Shown here: in pieces, positions 47,538-61,690 of the stretch | Numbering within the stretch: position 1 is the first letter of the stretch | How the letters are laid out: each line of letters starts with the position of its first letter | Source of the DNA: Cristatella mucedo | Lineage: Eukaryota; Bryozoa; Phylactolaemata; Cristatellidae | Direction of reading: 5' to 3' | Assembly (NCBI GenBank): GCA_009760855.2 | Contig: WPIO01000001.1 | Coordinates: forward strand, 8,153,501-8,217,500 | Length of the DNA: 64,000 nt | Position numbers and translations under genes: made by a program | The notes under the pieces: model-generated | What the model was told of the DNA's origin: nothing | Databases searched by the model: none | What the model saw: the letters and a program-made list of their open reading frames with translations, nothing else

Positions 47538-48557
47538 GCAGGTCTCTTCTACAGAGTCCGAGTAATTTCTGATTTTCATCACCAATAATCAGCAAAGTAA
47601 AAATAATTCGTACTGTAATTTAGAAAGTTTATGGTACTGAACAAAGCTCGCAGCTCGGCCGGCCATTTTACAACTCTTTTAAGAACTTCTTTTAAGCAAC
47701 TCAAAAGGTAGACTCCTTTATAAAATATTGCTGCTATGAAACCTCAAACCGATCACTTGCGTCTATCTTGCAACTTTAGTAGCTCCATTAAAGAAAAAAC
47801 ATGGCTGGCTTCCCGAAGAAAAACCTCGGAGTAGCAACAACTGCTATCTTCTAGAACAACTTATTAGTATTGTATATGCAGGTCTCTTCTACAGAGTCCG
47901 AGTAATTTCTGGTTTGTATCACCAATAATCAGCAAAGTAAAAATAATTCGTACTGTAATTTAGAGAGATTACGGTACTGTACAAAGCTCGCAGCTCGGCC
48001 GGCCTTTTTACAACTCTTTTAAGAACTTCTTTTAAGCAACTCAAAAGGTAGACTCCTTTATAAAATATTGCTGCTATGAAACCTCAAACCGATCACTTGC
48101 GTCTATCTTGCAACTTTAGTAGCTCCATTAAAGAAAAAACATGGCTGGCTTCCCGAAGAAAAACCTCGGAGTAGCAACAACTGCTATCTTCTAGAACAAC
48201 TTATTAGTATTGTATATGCAGGTCTCTTCTACAGAGTCTGAGTAATTTCTGGTTTGTATCACCAATAATAAACAAAGTAAAAATAATTCGTACTGTAATT
48301 TAGAGAGATTACGGTACTGTACAAAGCTCGCAGCTCGGCCGGCCTTTTTACAACTCTTTTAAGAACTTATTTTAAGCAACTCAAAAGGTACACTCCCTTA
48401 CAAAATAATGCTGCTCTGAAACCTCAAACCGATCACGTGCGTCTCTCTCGCAACTTTAATAGCTCCATTGAAGACAAAACATGGCTGGCTTCCCGGAGAA
48501 AAACCTCGGAGTAACAACAACTGCTATCTTCTAGAACCGCTTATTGGTATTGCATGT
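47538..48557. repeat. three tandem 340-bp units
   Basis: Units are 47538-47877, 47878-48217 and 48218-48557, each beginning 'gcaggtctcttctacagagt'. No open frame and no terminal repeats. Unit 2 equals unit 3 at most informative sites of its first third and is identical to unit 1 over its last 207 bases. Single copies are not seen elsewhere in the window. Confidence 0.93.
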
Positions 48558-48879
48558 TCAATTATTGTATCTACTAAACTTGTAATAACAGATAAAATTT
48601 ACGGGATATTGTATTTGACTACCTGAAGCTGAAAGCTTAGAACTTGTCTTTTTGCTCCGTATAGCTGTTCGTCTTCTCTGGGGTTCGAGGTTGTTGCACC
48701 TAATGAAAGACGCTTACTTTGAATTGCTAAAGCGATTCCTCACTTTCCGACTTCTCTCACGTTGCTACCTAGTGTGGGTGCACATATAGTTGACGCTTTT
48801 AGATCAGAATTCATTGTTTATTTTGTTCGGTTCAAATAGTACCTCTCACTAGACGGTAACATCATCCCAACAGCCAAGT

Positions 48880-49130
48880 CAGCCTACTTTCAGCTACGTA
48901 TAATGCTACTATTCTGGCCTGCAGAGATAGTGATGCTGTCGGTCAGTGATGTCACAATTGCCACTTCGCACCACTACCAACCTGCCCTGGCTCCCATTAA
49001 ACCGCGCATCGACTACATGGTTTTGTCACTAACGTTTTGTGCCCTATATTCTCTTGCAGCAGCCTACGCAATTAAACTACTCCAAATCAGGCTGGTAATC
49101 TTACTATCGTTCTTTTGACTCAGGTCCTCA
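48880..49130 (+). mobile_element. ancient LINE B-related fragment (paralogue of 16395-16790)
   Basis: The frame 48903-49118 retains the sense of the LINE B C-terminal region at nucleotide level ('ccattaaaccgcgcatcgac', 'ttgtcactaacgttttgtgc'). It is shared by both duplication copies and therefore older than the duplication. Confidence 0.55.
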
Positions 49131-49188
49131 AGTCTAGCTTCGTACCTACTTTAAACTTTCGGTGATTGCATCTTTAATACATACGATC

Positions 49189-49292
<104 letters not shown>

Positions 49293-49374
49293 TCATATAT
49301 AGGACTTTCTCCAGTAAATATGGTGTCAAAAGCATTAGCAAGTAACACCGAAACTTTAACGGCATCATTTTTTT

Positions 49375-49510
49375 GAGCGGCGGAAGAGCCTAATGACGAT
49401 CACCACCTCTTTCACCTCTTTCAGTTAGCAACTAACTATCATCCACTGTAATATTTGAACCCACGAAATTGGTCATAAAGAGCGAGCGCCAAATCACCTA
49501 TTCAAGTGCA
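49375..49510 (-). mobile_element. SINE family 2 copy
   Basis: 'gaagagcctaatgacgatca' then 'ccacctcttt' and 'atttgaacccacgaaattgg' then 'tcataaagagcgagcgcc' match 59026-59140. The central 'atttgaaccc' is the complement of a B box. Confidence 0.55.
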
Positions 49511-50331
49511 GCCCCGTTGATCCTCATCCGGTCACTGACCCAGCCGACAGCTGGCGTACGACGTTTATACCGTGGGGTGGACAGAAAGTGACCTCGTCGT
49601 TTGTCACCGTGAGTAATAACAAATGGCTGAAAAAGGCAGGTTTCAGGGCGATGGGATGACCAACTGAGTAAAGTGTAGGGCCACGGTTGAAGTTGGGCAT
49701 CATGGTATGTGGAAATATAAAACGAAACCTGATAAGCGAGAACAACGAGAGTTTAGTTCTGGCAAGCTGCTCTGCTTGCGTTGGGTGCTAACGAGAAAAC
49801 GAGATTAGCTTATAATAATGTTAGGACGTTTCTAAGTTTCCTTGGTATACATTCATGTGGAAATGGGTAGGCCGAATAGCTGCGACTATTATTAAACTGT
49901 TAGGCTAGCTTTCTTGCACAATCCTGTCCAGAATGACATGGATTATGGGAGCATGCAGCGAAACCTTTACTTTCTCGATGAGTAATGCATTGATATTTTG
50001 GCAAGATTATTATCAGTTACTTGGTGATATTAACCTGAAGCCTGAGATGAAATAACTGCGGCCAAAAATCACAATATATAGAGGCCGAAGTGATCGATAG
50101 TCAGTGGTATTTTATGCCTCCTAGCGGTCGCATGTGGTCCTCTTCGGCTATACCATATAGTGTTATGCTTCACTTAACTTGAGCTAATTACTAAATATCG
50201 GGCTTCTTGACGGCTGCTGACAGTGAGCGTAACTCACAAAAGCGTAATCCATTATACGTTTAGCTACCTCAGCTTCAAGACTATAGCTAAAAAAAGGTTT
50301 ATTCGAGTGTCGGCAATCTCTAGAATGTATA

Positions 50332-51895
50332 ATATTAAACATAATAATGTACTTGATAAAGACCGATCAGAGAACTCAATCTCTATCTAGGTGCTTTTCC
50401 ATTGCTGCAAATGGAAACGCGATTTAATGGTGAGTCAAATCCTGCTTGATAAATAATATGAATAACATGGTTAGGGGTGACATGCACATGGTCAGCATGG
50501 AAATGTTATTAATGGCAGCATGCACAATGACAGAACTCATAAGCACATGCAGGACGAATAACAGGGACTCACTAACTGCTGTCCTAAATAGGTGTGTTTT
50601 AAGTTCTTTTTAAACGTGCTATAGTCAGGGGATGTTCTGACCCAAGTCGGGAGTGAGTTCCAGGCTTTGGGAACATACGAACTAAATGCTCGTTCTTCAA
50701 AGGATTTGAGGTTTGTACGAAGGAGTGGCTAACTCTTGGATTCCGAAAAGCTGATGGTACGATGCTTGCTTGGCCTGGTGGGGGAGTAGATCTGAGAGAT
50801 AGGCTGAAGCTAAAGAATGAGGCGACCTAAAAGTGAGCGACAAAACCTTGAAGTCGATCCATTGCTCAACTGGTAGGCAGTTGCAAGTCGGCGAGAAGTG
50901 GTGTGATAAGGTAAATGAGACCCTCACGACAGACAAGCCTTGCTGCAGAGTTTTGCACTAGCTGTAATCGCTTGATAGCACATGCCTGTAGGCCAGCAAG
51001 CCGTAAGTTACACAAGTCAAGAAGGGATGGCACAAATGAATAGACCAACTTAGGCGTGGTATATTCATCTAAACAGGCCCGAATGCTAGCAATGTTATGT
51101 AGCTGAAAGTAGGCAGACTTGACTGTGGAGCTGATGTGTTCGTCTAACGAGAGGTCACTTTGAAACATGGCAATTATATTTCGAGCTGGTTCAACAGGAG
51201 ATATGCTGGTTTAGGTAGCCGATTTTGAGCTTCAGCATTTCAAATTTCTGAATCACACTCGGTTTTCCGATTACTAGTTAGTTAGTTTTATCATCCTTTA
51301 GTTTTTGAGAAAATTTGCTCACATCCATTCGCGGATGCCATCGATGCATGCAGCAAGTGAGTCGAGAGAATTCGAGGTGCTCGAAGGCTGGGAGGGAGCA
51401 AAGCCAAGGGACAACTGAGTGTCATCCGCATTTAAGTGTAAGTATCGATTGGTGCTGGCAATCCGATCAGCAAGAGAGGGAGTATAAACAATGAAAAGAA
51501 CCGGACCTAGCACAAAGCCCTGAGGTACGCCGTATTTCAGAGGTACTTTGGATGAACTTTGTCCATTCACGTCAGTACTCAGCGGTCTCCCTCTGAGATT
51601 CGACCCGAATCATTGCAGAGCAGTGGCAGTGACGCCCAGGCGAGATGAGAGGCGCTCTAGAAGAACTTTGTGATCAATAGTATCAAAAGCTGCAGAAAGA
51701 TCGAGCAAAACAGCAGAGACATTATACCTATGTCTGCATTCCTTGGTAGGTCATTGTAAACCCTAAGCAATACTGACTCTGTGGAGTGATTACCTCTAAA
51801 GCCAGACTTGAACTTACTAGCAAGGAGTGAAGTTTGAATGTATGATTTCAGCCGGTCCGCCACGACCTGTTCCGGTGTCTTCACAAATTATGCCA
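50332..51895 (-). mobile_element. LINE family B, 5'-truncated, inserted in the duplication
   Basis: The 3' tail lies at 50332-50345. Reverse-transcriptase pieces are on the minus strand at 50697-51168, 51319-51570 ('VPLKYGVPQGFVLGPVLFIV') and 51657-51884 ('ADRLKSYIQTSLLASKFKSG', '[20 protein letters not shown]'). It reaches slightly further 5' than the 34.5 kb copy. The paralogous segment is uninterrupted near 18565, giving the empty site. Confidence 0.92.
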
Positions 51896-52383
51896 ATTTT
51901 ATTTCAATAACCTTGGTCTGAAGCAGCTAATATGCACTCCAGGCTAAAAATCAATTCATCTAACATGCTTAACTTAAACTGTACTGCGATGGGTCGACGG
52001 TGAGTGACAAACACGAGTAATACGTGAAACCATGACGAATACTGTCAGGCACACTTGGCTTGCAATAAAAAATAGTAGATGATAATTCTTGAATAAGAGG
52101 GCTTCAATGGCAGCTGCGCGTAGTGATTCCAAAGTCCTATGCTAAAAGCATCACCAGAGGTGCAGCCTCAGACGATCGGGACGTATTGGCTGGGTTCCAT
52201 TCTAGCGGGCCATAAAATGCTCACTAGTACCGGGTAAAAAAGCTGAGTCAGACGTCCCGTGCTGGCACCATCATATTTTCCTCTTACGCCTCAAACGCAG
52301 GGCAGTCGAGCCATCCCCCATAGCACCAATTGCTAATCAATCGCATACGAAGTGAGAAGTGTACAGTTCCTCAACTGACTGGT

Positions 52384-54106
52384 ATGGCGCTGAAGGTGAA
52401 AACGTTGGCAGTTTTCAGCAGCTTTGTGACGCTGTGCAAGTTAAATGTGTGGTGTTTGACAGATAAGTGAAAGCTCAGTCGTGGTTGGAATGCAAACGTT
52501 GTGGGTAAAGTAAATACAGCAGCTGATTGTTTGACGCACTGTAGACTGTGTTTTTCTTCGTTGCAGCAACTTATATTGCTTCTTACGACTGCCGAACTGG
52601 TACTTGACGTATCAGAAGTAAGCTCTTTAAGCTTGTGCTGTTTCTAGTTTCCAGAGTATCGCATGCGACACGTTTTCAGGCAGATGTTCGATGAAGAGAC
52701 ACACTAACCTCTTTGTGCAAACAGGCTGGCTACCTGCAGTGCCCAATATATACCTGTGGGCTATGCGATTTTGAAACGGAAACTGATAAGATAGCCGCAC
52801 TTGGCCGTCCCTGCCATGCCGAAAGCGACTGCGGTCTGAATGAAGTGTGCTGCTACAAGGCGCCACATGGATCGTTTTGCACCAAAGGTGTGGACCCCAA
52901 TCCACGTGACGGTAAGAATTGTAATGGAAAAATGAAGATTTTTTGTCTACCGTATGTTAGACTCAATAACCGTTGGTCGAAAATAGGGTGACCAAGCATA
53001 GGCATCTTGGAGCATAACTAATACAACAATCTAAGCTTTTCCTTGGACGTTGCTTATTGTCACCTACAGTTGACGTTCTGAAAAAAGACTCAATAATGGG
53101 AGCAGTAAAGAATATGGGCTTAAATTTGGTAGGAAAAGTTCAGTACAGTGTATGTAGGTAGCCCTTAAGCATTCCCTACATCTGTTTCTCGAGTATTGAG
53201 CCTAAATTCCCTCATCGTAGAAACGGGATATATATAGTTTCTTCTGTGCTAATTGCTTGTAGTCCCGGCTGTAAGTATTAGTTAAGATCGTGCGATTCGA
53301 TATGAGTCATAGCTGAGGTTGGTATCATGTGGCTCTGTAACTTAAATAAAGTCCCCTATAGGAATTTTAAGCAGACATTCGGATGCTACGATTAATGTCA
53401 ACAACTAAATGTACTCAGCTCGAGTTAAGTTTCAATTGCACTTATTCAAGCAATGCATGATAAACTTTGATATTGAACCACTAAAATGAATAAAACGCTC
53501 ACCTTAGTAGCTGCTCAATGTAAATGCGTTCAATGAGAGGACGGATTAACAGCCAGGAAGAAAAACGAGTACCTCAATACTTAGCAAATAAATAGCTGCG
53601 GTGTTGTTTTAGAAATTGTTTAAATCTATTAAACAAAACATCATTCACTTGTATAGCACTCATAGAGAACGCAAACTCTATTCAGGTTGTTCACATATGC
53701 CGTGCTGATCTAGAGCCCACGATCTCGACTGTCATATGCATTTACCTTGACTTGGTCGGAGCGAGCACCTTGATCGCTTAAACTGCACTTAATTGCTTAA
53801 CTTTGTTACATACCAGCAAAAGAATTTGCTGTTTTAAATTCATATGCAATAAATTACAAAAGACCATTGCATTTTAAGTTGGTTACGTTTGCTAGCTATG
53901 GAATGCATTTGCATTCTAATTTCTCGTTGAAAATCTTGATATGTTCTTCTGTAGGTTCATGCCCAGCTGCACAAGAACTTTCAACAGACGAATATTTTAC
54001 ACAATGTGCAGCTGACTACGGTGGAGAATGCATATACGATGATGAATGCGCCGGAAAGCAGAAGTGCTGTAAACAGCCATGCGGATACCAATGCATAAAC
54101 TTGTAG
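52384..54106 (+). CDS. secreted WAP-type (four-disulfide-core) protein, gene copy 2
   Basis: The exons are 52384-52395, 52567-52617, 52725-52911 and 53955-54106, encoding 133 residues. All splice junctions are GT-AG (AAG|gtgaaa, cgttgcag|C, GAA|gtaagc, caaacag|G, GACG|gtaaga, ctgtag|G) with phases 0, 0, 1. The signal peptide is MALK plus QLILLLTTAELVL. Exon 3 carries eight cysteines and differs from copy 1 at 12 of 62 residues. Exon 4 is a canonical eight-cysteine WAP domain ending CINL and differs at 9 of 50. No cysteine differs between copies. The likely role is a secreted protease inhibitor or defence protein, inferred from the family only. Intron 3 contains a SINE. Conserved reading frames and splice sites amid diverged introns argue that both copies are under selection. 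Confidence 0.82.
53640..53790 (-). mobile_element. SINE family 1 copy in WAP gene 2 intron 3
   Basis: Plus-strand order 'tatagcactcatagagaacg', 'ctctattcaggttgttcaca', 'gagcccacgatctcg', 'gacttggtcggagcgagcac' and 'cttgatcgctta' parallels 17455-17602. There is no counterpart in intron 3 of copy 1, where flanking homology is continuous near 21045. Confidence 0.75.
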
Positions 54107-54909
54107 GTTTCTTTTGCAGCGACCTCATGAGGTAGTGTTATAAAGGGATCTGATATTAAAGAGTTATAAACACATTTGTGCTTTAATTGTAAATTTGGGT
54201 TTTTACTTTACATGGCAGCGTGAGATAAGCATTTCTCCTCAGTCACCATTACACCACATTATAATTTGAATATGATACGGGTAGCATACCACATTAGACG
54301 TATTAGTTTTTTATATCTACTTAAATAGCTATAAAATAACTTTAAAGGTAGTTTCAAGTTTGAAGATGATAAAGTACAGCAGCCATTACGACAATCACGC
54401 AACTAAGCTAAGGCTTCAGCATACATTTACAGCCAAAAATAACATTTAAGGTTGCTTCTCCATGATCTTGCATTAGCAAATATATCTGAGCTGAATGTTT
54501 GGTACATGCAATTTTCAGGTGTCAGTCAAGGGACTGCAAGCCATTAAGTAGCATTTCACCATATTACTGATTTTAGATGTAGCTAGTTGTCCTCCACTTT
54601 TTTTGCTCCACGAGTAATGTTATTTTTTAATTTGCCAACGATAGCTTAGCGGGTGTGTTCAAAAGAAGCATCATCCAAGGACCAATACCCGAATGCATAG
54701 TAACTGCATACTGTTAAAGAGATAAATCTACCACTCTTTTAGTAACTTAAGCCTCTCGGAAGCTTTTATTCTTTTAGGTAGCATAGCCACAAAGCAAAAC
54801 TTTCGTCGCCATGTCATGTGCTGAATATGTTTCGAAAACTTTTAAAAAGTGCCATCGATGAGGTAATCTGTAGAAGCATCTGTCGCTGGCGGTTACCATA
54901 TACTCTGTT

Positions 54910-55990
<1,081 letters not shown>

Positions 55991-56214
55991 TTAACAATCT
56001 TTGTCTCAATAAAATCATATATATTTATATGTATTTATATACTGGCCAAATAATGGCCGATAACAAGATTTTTTTTAAATAAGCTATTAATACTGTGAAT
56101 GATTAAGTACCCCATTCAAAGCTGGGCTAGGTTTTTTGCCAGTAAACTTCACAGAGGAGACTATGCAGGTTGTGAAGGTGATAGGCTCTTTTTACCTATA
56201 TTGGCTATGTTGTC

Positions 56215-56395
56215 ACTGTGGTTTGACTTGATGGTAAAGGTGCTAACCTCCAACTAAGGTTAAGATAAATTTATTCGTTGACCGAGGTCAAGGGCTGGAG
56301 CCCATAGCATATTCGAAGTACCTGAATAGAGATCGAGTTCTTTTTGGCGCTTTGTAAATACTCGATTTATATAATATTTATTTCTAATAAGCCGG
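56215..56395 (+). mobile_element. SINE family 1 copy, diverged
   Basis: The head is 'ggtttgacttgatggtaaag' then 'gtgctaacctccaactaagg'; the B-box region is 'gggctggagccca'; the tail is 'acctgaatagagatcgagtt' then 'ctttttggcgctttgtaaat', again the LINE B terminal block. A 25-30 base expansion separates the head and B-box regions. Confidence 0.65.
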
Positions 56396-56639
56396 TTATC
56401 TGCATTGATAGTGGGAAATACCTTTTCAAAACTTTAGTGCTCAAGATCAAAGTTGGGTAGCACAAGTTGAATCCCGAGCTATAATAAACTTCCGGCAGAA
56501 GCAGGGATGCAGGCTCATCCATGTTTTTTCAAAGTACCATGGTATATCGAGGTGTCATCATTTACCTGAATTGTCACCTGAGAAAGCTGAAGCTGTCTGT
56601 ACGTGAAACAACTTCTGCTGTAGTAGTAAAACCTTTGAG

Positions 56640-56720
56640 CCCGTGTCTCCTTCACTAAAAGAGCTAGGAGGGATGCCGGTTGAGCAACTGATACAGAGCT
56701 AAGCTATCTTTAGGCCTAAG
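56640..56720 (+). mobile_element. LINE family A, short fragment
   Basis: 'cgtgtctccttcactaaaag' and 'agctaggagggatgccggtt', then 'gagcaactgatacagagcta', match 15118-15178. Nothing more of the element is visible. Confidence 0.7.
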
Positions 56721-56729
56721 ATCTAGGCA

Positions 56730-59015
56730 ACAAAGTCATTTTTCAATGGCTTAAGCTGGGAGGGCCTGTCTGCCTAATCCTGTCAGGCTGTTTAGATAAT
56801 ATGCATTTGGGTGCTACGAGTCATACAACCCAAATCAATGTAACTTTTAACTGACAACACAAGCTATTCGTTGGTAAATTCTTACCAATAAACCAATTTT
56901 CTCATTGATCCTATACATCGGTATTAAAGATGGTTCTCTGTGTAACTTTGAAGTCACTTCAGGGTGTATGAATCTGTTCTTTTTTCTCAAGCCCACTCGT
57001 TGTTGTTCCAGCTTCATCAGGATCGGTTAATCATTCCGAAAACTGGCACCCACATATTTTGTCCTCTAGTCGCCCAATATAATACACAGTGCCTAATTAG
57101 GCTGCACCACAGAAGAATCTCTCGTTATTGCACGATTGTTGTGAGTTTTGTCTTAATGAGTAACAAATCTGGAAACACAAAAAAGTTCGCTTTCAAATCT
57201 ATGGAGCCCACGTGAACCTTTGTTTTCGTTGCATGCGTTGGACATCTTTACTTGAAATACTTACATTTACAAATCTTACTGCATATTGTGGGTTACTCGT
57301 GTTTCTTAGATGAGTCGATTTACAAACTTAGGTACTTACACACAGCAGCCAACTAAATTGCTAGTCCCAATTACAGTTTCACCCCCAAATTTCTGACGAC
57401 GATGTTTAAAAAAAAATTCTGTACTTTTTATTTAATGCTAGCAGAACAAAATCTCATGAACATATTGACCTCTGCATCTGCTGGACTTCACCTTCAAAAA
57501 AATTGGAATTTTTTAATTCATACAGTTGTGAAAACCATTCACGTTAATGTATCTGCCGTTGCAGATAAAAAATTTCTGAACTTGGATTTGAATGGCAGCA
57601 GTAGCTGTAATCCAAGAGAAAAGTGTTGAAATTGTAACAATGTATATAATTTATTGACTAAATTGAACAATTCTTGATTCGGGAAGTAACTCATTAACCT
57701 TGAAAATAAACTTTCATTTATAACTACTCATTTGTGACCCACATTTCATACTTTAAATGAAAAAATTATGAGGTGCCGAAGACATTCATAAATTGTATAT
57801 ACTGAACAATGCTAAATACTGCCAGGTACCGTCGCGCTTTTTAGCATTCGCTGAAGCAAAGAAGATTCGTTCCTCAGCATTTTTTGAAGTCTTCCAGTCT
57901 CTGCAATCTGAAAATCGAATAAAATTGCTCAAGCGGCCATTTTTTGATCTCGTGATAATTTTTATTATTTATAAAGTCAGATTATTTGAGATAGGCAGAT
58001 TCTATTGTGTGCAGTTTAAAAGCTTTTATGCCCTGTCTATAAAGAAATGTGGGGTTCGAGACTTCATCGACAAAAAAATTATATTATCAAGTTAAACTGA
58101 AAGAACGTCACTGGAAAATTCCAATCAAGAGTATATTCAGACTTGATGAATAGTGTCTCTACTCATTATCTCTGTGCTTATAATCTGGATGTATACTTGT
58201 AGTTTCTTAAGCAAATTACTTTCTATTGACTTGACACTCAATCAGTTCTCTCGTGTTGCTGCATTGTCATTTAAGAATAGGGTTTATACCTGTATACAAC
58301 TTGAGGATTCCAGGAAAGAAATCTAGTTGCAGAACTATATTAACTTACTTTTAAATTATGCATGAGTTTTAGCTGGTCTTGGATAACTAAATCGTGCCTC
58401 TGATTTTTAGAATTACAGTCAGATAAAACCAAAATATTATTAGGTCAAAACAAGTGAAACAACAAAGCAGAAGCAATGTAATGTACTACCGTTAATGGGG
58501 GGGGGGTTAAATCCTTACCCAATTTTAGTTTTCCGCCAGACATACTAATGCGACTAGAATTGTAGGACCTGGTAGTGCACTAGAACAATGGAGGTGAAAT
58601 AAGTTGCGATTGTTAAGAAATTCAAGCAAATGAAGGTAACCCCAAACTCTGTAGAAAATTCAAAATTAATTACCCAGTTAGCAGTAATTCGTCGAGGCTC
58701 TGACTGAAGGGTAGTGATGCTGCACCTATGCTACTGACGACAGCTGCAGCAAACCCCATAATTGTTGGCTCTTTTTTAATGTTTATACCAGTGAAACTCA
58801 GCTAAATTAATCTGATTGTCGGACTCTACTACGTCTTTCTCGCAGTTGGAATATAATCTCATGAATAATTTAATTCCTTTGTAGCCTAAAGCGAAGTCCT
58901 TGCAATCTGGGGGGCCACAACCTTCCCGAATATATAGTTGCTAAGGTGAGAGTCAAGCATTTTTTACTACTAATTTGAAAATACATAAATAATTATCCTA
59001 GCTGATTTATCTGTC
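56730..59015. other. no gene recognised
   Basis: Plus frames at 56964-57215, 57402-57629 and 57793-58095 have no recognised domain, are AT-rich, and lack consistent splice signals. A ten-G run lies at 58497-58506. Confidence 0.4.
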
Positions 59016-59019
59016 TCTT

Positions 59020-59170
59020 TTGTACAGCAACAGAAGAACCTGTATAGCCATCACCATCTCAGCGGTGATAAAGGATCACCAACCACAGGATTTGAACCCA
59101 TGACTTCGGGACGGAGGTGATAAAAAGCAACAACCTTACCTAGTGTGCCTTCACGGCTGACTTGTTGACC
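59020..59170 (-). mobile_element. SINE family 2, best copy
   Basis: On the minus strand the head starts 'gtcagccgtgaaggcacact', with an A-box-like 'tagg.aagg', and reaches a near-perfect B box GGTTCAAATCC (about 59090-59100). The tail is 'ggtgatggctatacaggttc' then 'ttctgttgct'. It differs from SINE family 1 in head and tail and has no LINE B terminal block. Confidence 0.65.
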
Positions 59171-60049
59171 TCATTTTCGAGATAGATTTATTTAGCACCA
59201 TTCGAGAAGCATATGTCTTTAACATTGGCAAGCAATGCAGCAGCTTTCAGTAATTGGATGAGCCAAGCCTGAATGCAGAAATCGTCCAAATTTTAGTATT
59301 AGAACGTCGCCTAAATCAGGGCCTTCTAAGATTAGTAAAAATTTATACAGCCAAAATACACGGTTTCGTGATGTCAAGTAATAATAGCGACCTCTCATGG
59401 TATTCATGACTAATAACCAATGTCCTTAGTCTTCGGCAAGTAGTGCAAAGCTTTTTTACTCTACAGGCCTTTGTTGATTGTTTATCAGCTTCACTAGTTT
59501 GCTAAACTGGTGCTCCAGGCGTCTGCAGTGTGACCATCTGAAAACATAACGAACCCTCACCGTGTGCTCGGCTGGGAACAGTAATTTTCAAGTACTACTT
59601 CAATGAACGACCTAATTTTTAAATACCGAAATGTTCTGTTTACTTACAATATTTATTGGTTCTACCATGAGTTCTAAAATTGAGCTGTACTCTTAGTTGA
59701 TGTCAGGACTGTTTGAACCTATTTTTTTCTATAATTCCGATATTATCTGGCTGATTCTATGACTGTCAGAACGCCATATTAGCAACGTGAAATATGTGCA
59801 CTGAAACTCTTTACTTTTCTGAAATCCAGAATACTTCACGATTTCACGTTAGGCATTTTCAAATGGGTTCCCCTTTTTGTTTTTGTTGCTAATAACGCGT
59901 TTTTTCTGATTTTTTAAAGTTGTCTACTGAGTAAATGAGCATCCAGGTATCACCTGGGTACTTTCCTTTATTTGCTTATGACTTTTTTGTTTGATGCAGG
60001 CTGAGATGAAAGGAATGATGAAATTATGAAAGGATTGAGCATGCAATTT

Positions 60050-61150
60050 CACTGTCACAATAACAACAATAAAATACAATTATAAAGCAGCATATACAGC
60101 GTAATATTGTTTTAGGCACTTGATATATGCTGCAACGAAGTATTGTTTTGTTTTTAGAGGGAGCATTCAGAGGTCAACGTAACAAAAAGGGGGTATGTCA
60201 CACACACACACAATTTCCACATGCAAGGAATTTGGCAACTAATAACATGCACCGTGTCACTTCACATAATAAGAGAAAGTAAAGCTCAAACAATAGAGCT
60301 AATGCAATGAGAAAAAGGTTCGTGCTCGCTTCTTTTTAAATGTTGGTAATTCAGAGGAATGTCATGACTTAATTCAGGAGTGCGTTTCAGGCTTTGTTTC
60401 ATTTTAGGATTTGTGAGCAGAATGACTTCAGGCACAAACTCCAAGGAATTCGCGGTTGGGTCGAGGCACAGTAAAAAAATTGACAGAGAAAAGCAGTTCC
60501 TACGATGCCAAGGCTCGTTTGGGAGTGCTTATAATATTTTTAATTGATCAAGTAAATGAAGGGAACTCAAAGTGAGCGAACTATTTCGGATGTCGATACT
60601 GCGTTAGCTTAAGAGCTCTTGCGGGTAGGCACATGGCATGGTGTGGTAACTAAAACGCTAACGTCAGTAGATTCAAGCTAAACTTTCTTTCCCCGGAGAT
60701 TAGCACCTAGTCGCATTGGCTGGTAGACGTAGGAGTACAAAATTATAGACGTTCAGATAAAATAGTCAAACATCCATTACTTAACTTGGATTTGTTTTAC
60801 CTGTCAAAGCGGGCCTAGATTTTAGAAACGTTAAATAGCAGACAAACGGTCTTAAATGAGTATCGGATGTAGTAAACTAGTGACTCACATGGAAGAGCAC
60901 CCTTGAATTTCATGGAAATGCTACATAAGATATGCACCGTAAGCCAAATTAAGCCCACTAAGCTTTCCAAATTATAAGTAATTCCTGCTTTGCTCGTTAC
61001 TAGTTTGATGTTAATTCAATTTGAGAAAGTGATCTCTCATCCGAGTGAGAATATAAGTAAGACATTGATCCTGATCGTCGAGAGAGTCTTGACTCGCTGG
61101 CAGGCTGTCAAAGCTTAGGTTTAGTATTTTGAGTAATTGAGTGCACATAT
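60050..61150 (-). mobile_element. ancient LINE related to family B
   Basis: 'cttctttttaaatgttgg', 'ttcaggagtgcgtttcaggc', 'tcctacgatgcc', 'aactcaaagtgagcgaac' and the 'tcctgatcgtcgagagagtc' region follow the minus-strand order of LINE B at low identity. No open frame remains. Probably a separate older subfamily. Confidence 0.5.
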
Positions 61151-61559
61151 TTCCATCTTGTAATTTGCACTTTAAGGGAATTTTCTCTTTTAAGAATATT
61201 TACTTAGGCAGAGCTGAGACTAGAGGCTTTTGCATGAATCCAGCCAAGCAAAGTTTCGATTGACGGAATGTGTGGAAAACCGAGGAATAAGGAGATGCAC
61301 ACTAGACCACAATCATGCAATGACCTCTGTATGTGATAACCATTAAGTCGAGACGGCTAAAATTGCAGTTACTAAATGAATTGTGATGAGGAATTTTCAT
61401 GTAGTAATCCATCTTAGAGAATGCCGAGACGGAAATCCCTAAGCACAGAGATGTTCCCATTCACAATGTGGACATATACAGTAACGTTGATGGTAGGCGG
61501 TTTAAATAGTTTATAAGAATATCAACAATATCATGTAATATGACTGCCTTAGGGTAAAG

Positions 61560-61690
61560 GGGGTGGAGTAAAAAAGTTGAACCCCTGACTCAGTCACGTT
61601 CTAGTGCTGCAAGATAACTGTATGCATCCTCATTGCAATGATTTCGAACCCGGGTACATCGCCATCAATGGTTAAGATGGTAAGGACATC
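61560..61690 (-). mobile_element. possible tRNA-like SINE fragment
   Basis: The reverse strand has 'accattgatgg...cccgggttcgaaatca', a B-box-like element with an upstream A-box-like stretch at plausible spacing. No tail matching either SINE family is visible. 59170-60050 and 61150-62590 otherwise show no gene that I recognise. Confidence 0.3.

Noticed and set aside
47538-48557. CRISPR-like or RNA-gene array
   Set aside because: Units are 340 bp and contiguous, with no short repeats alternating with unique spacers and no recognisable RNA gene; the sequence is eukaryotic.
57402-58095. Two plus frames of 75 and 100 codons
   Set aside because: AT-rich, no domain, no signal peptide and no splice context; consistent with chance.
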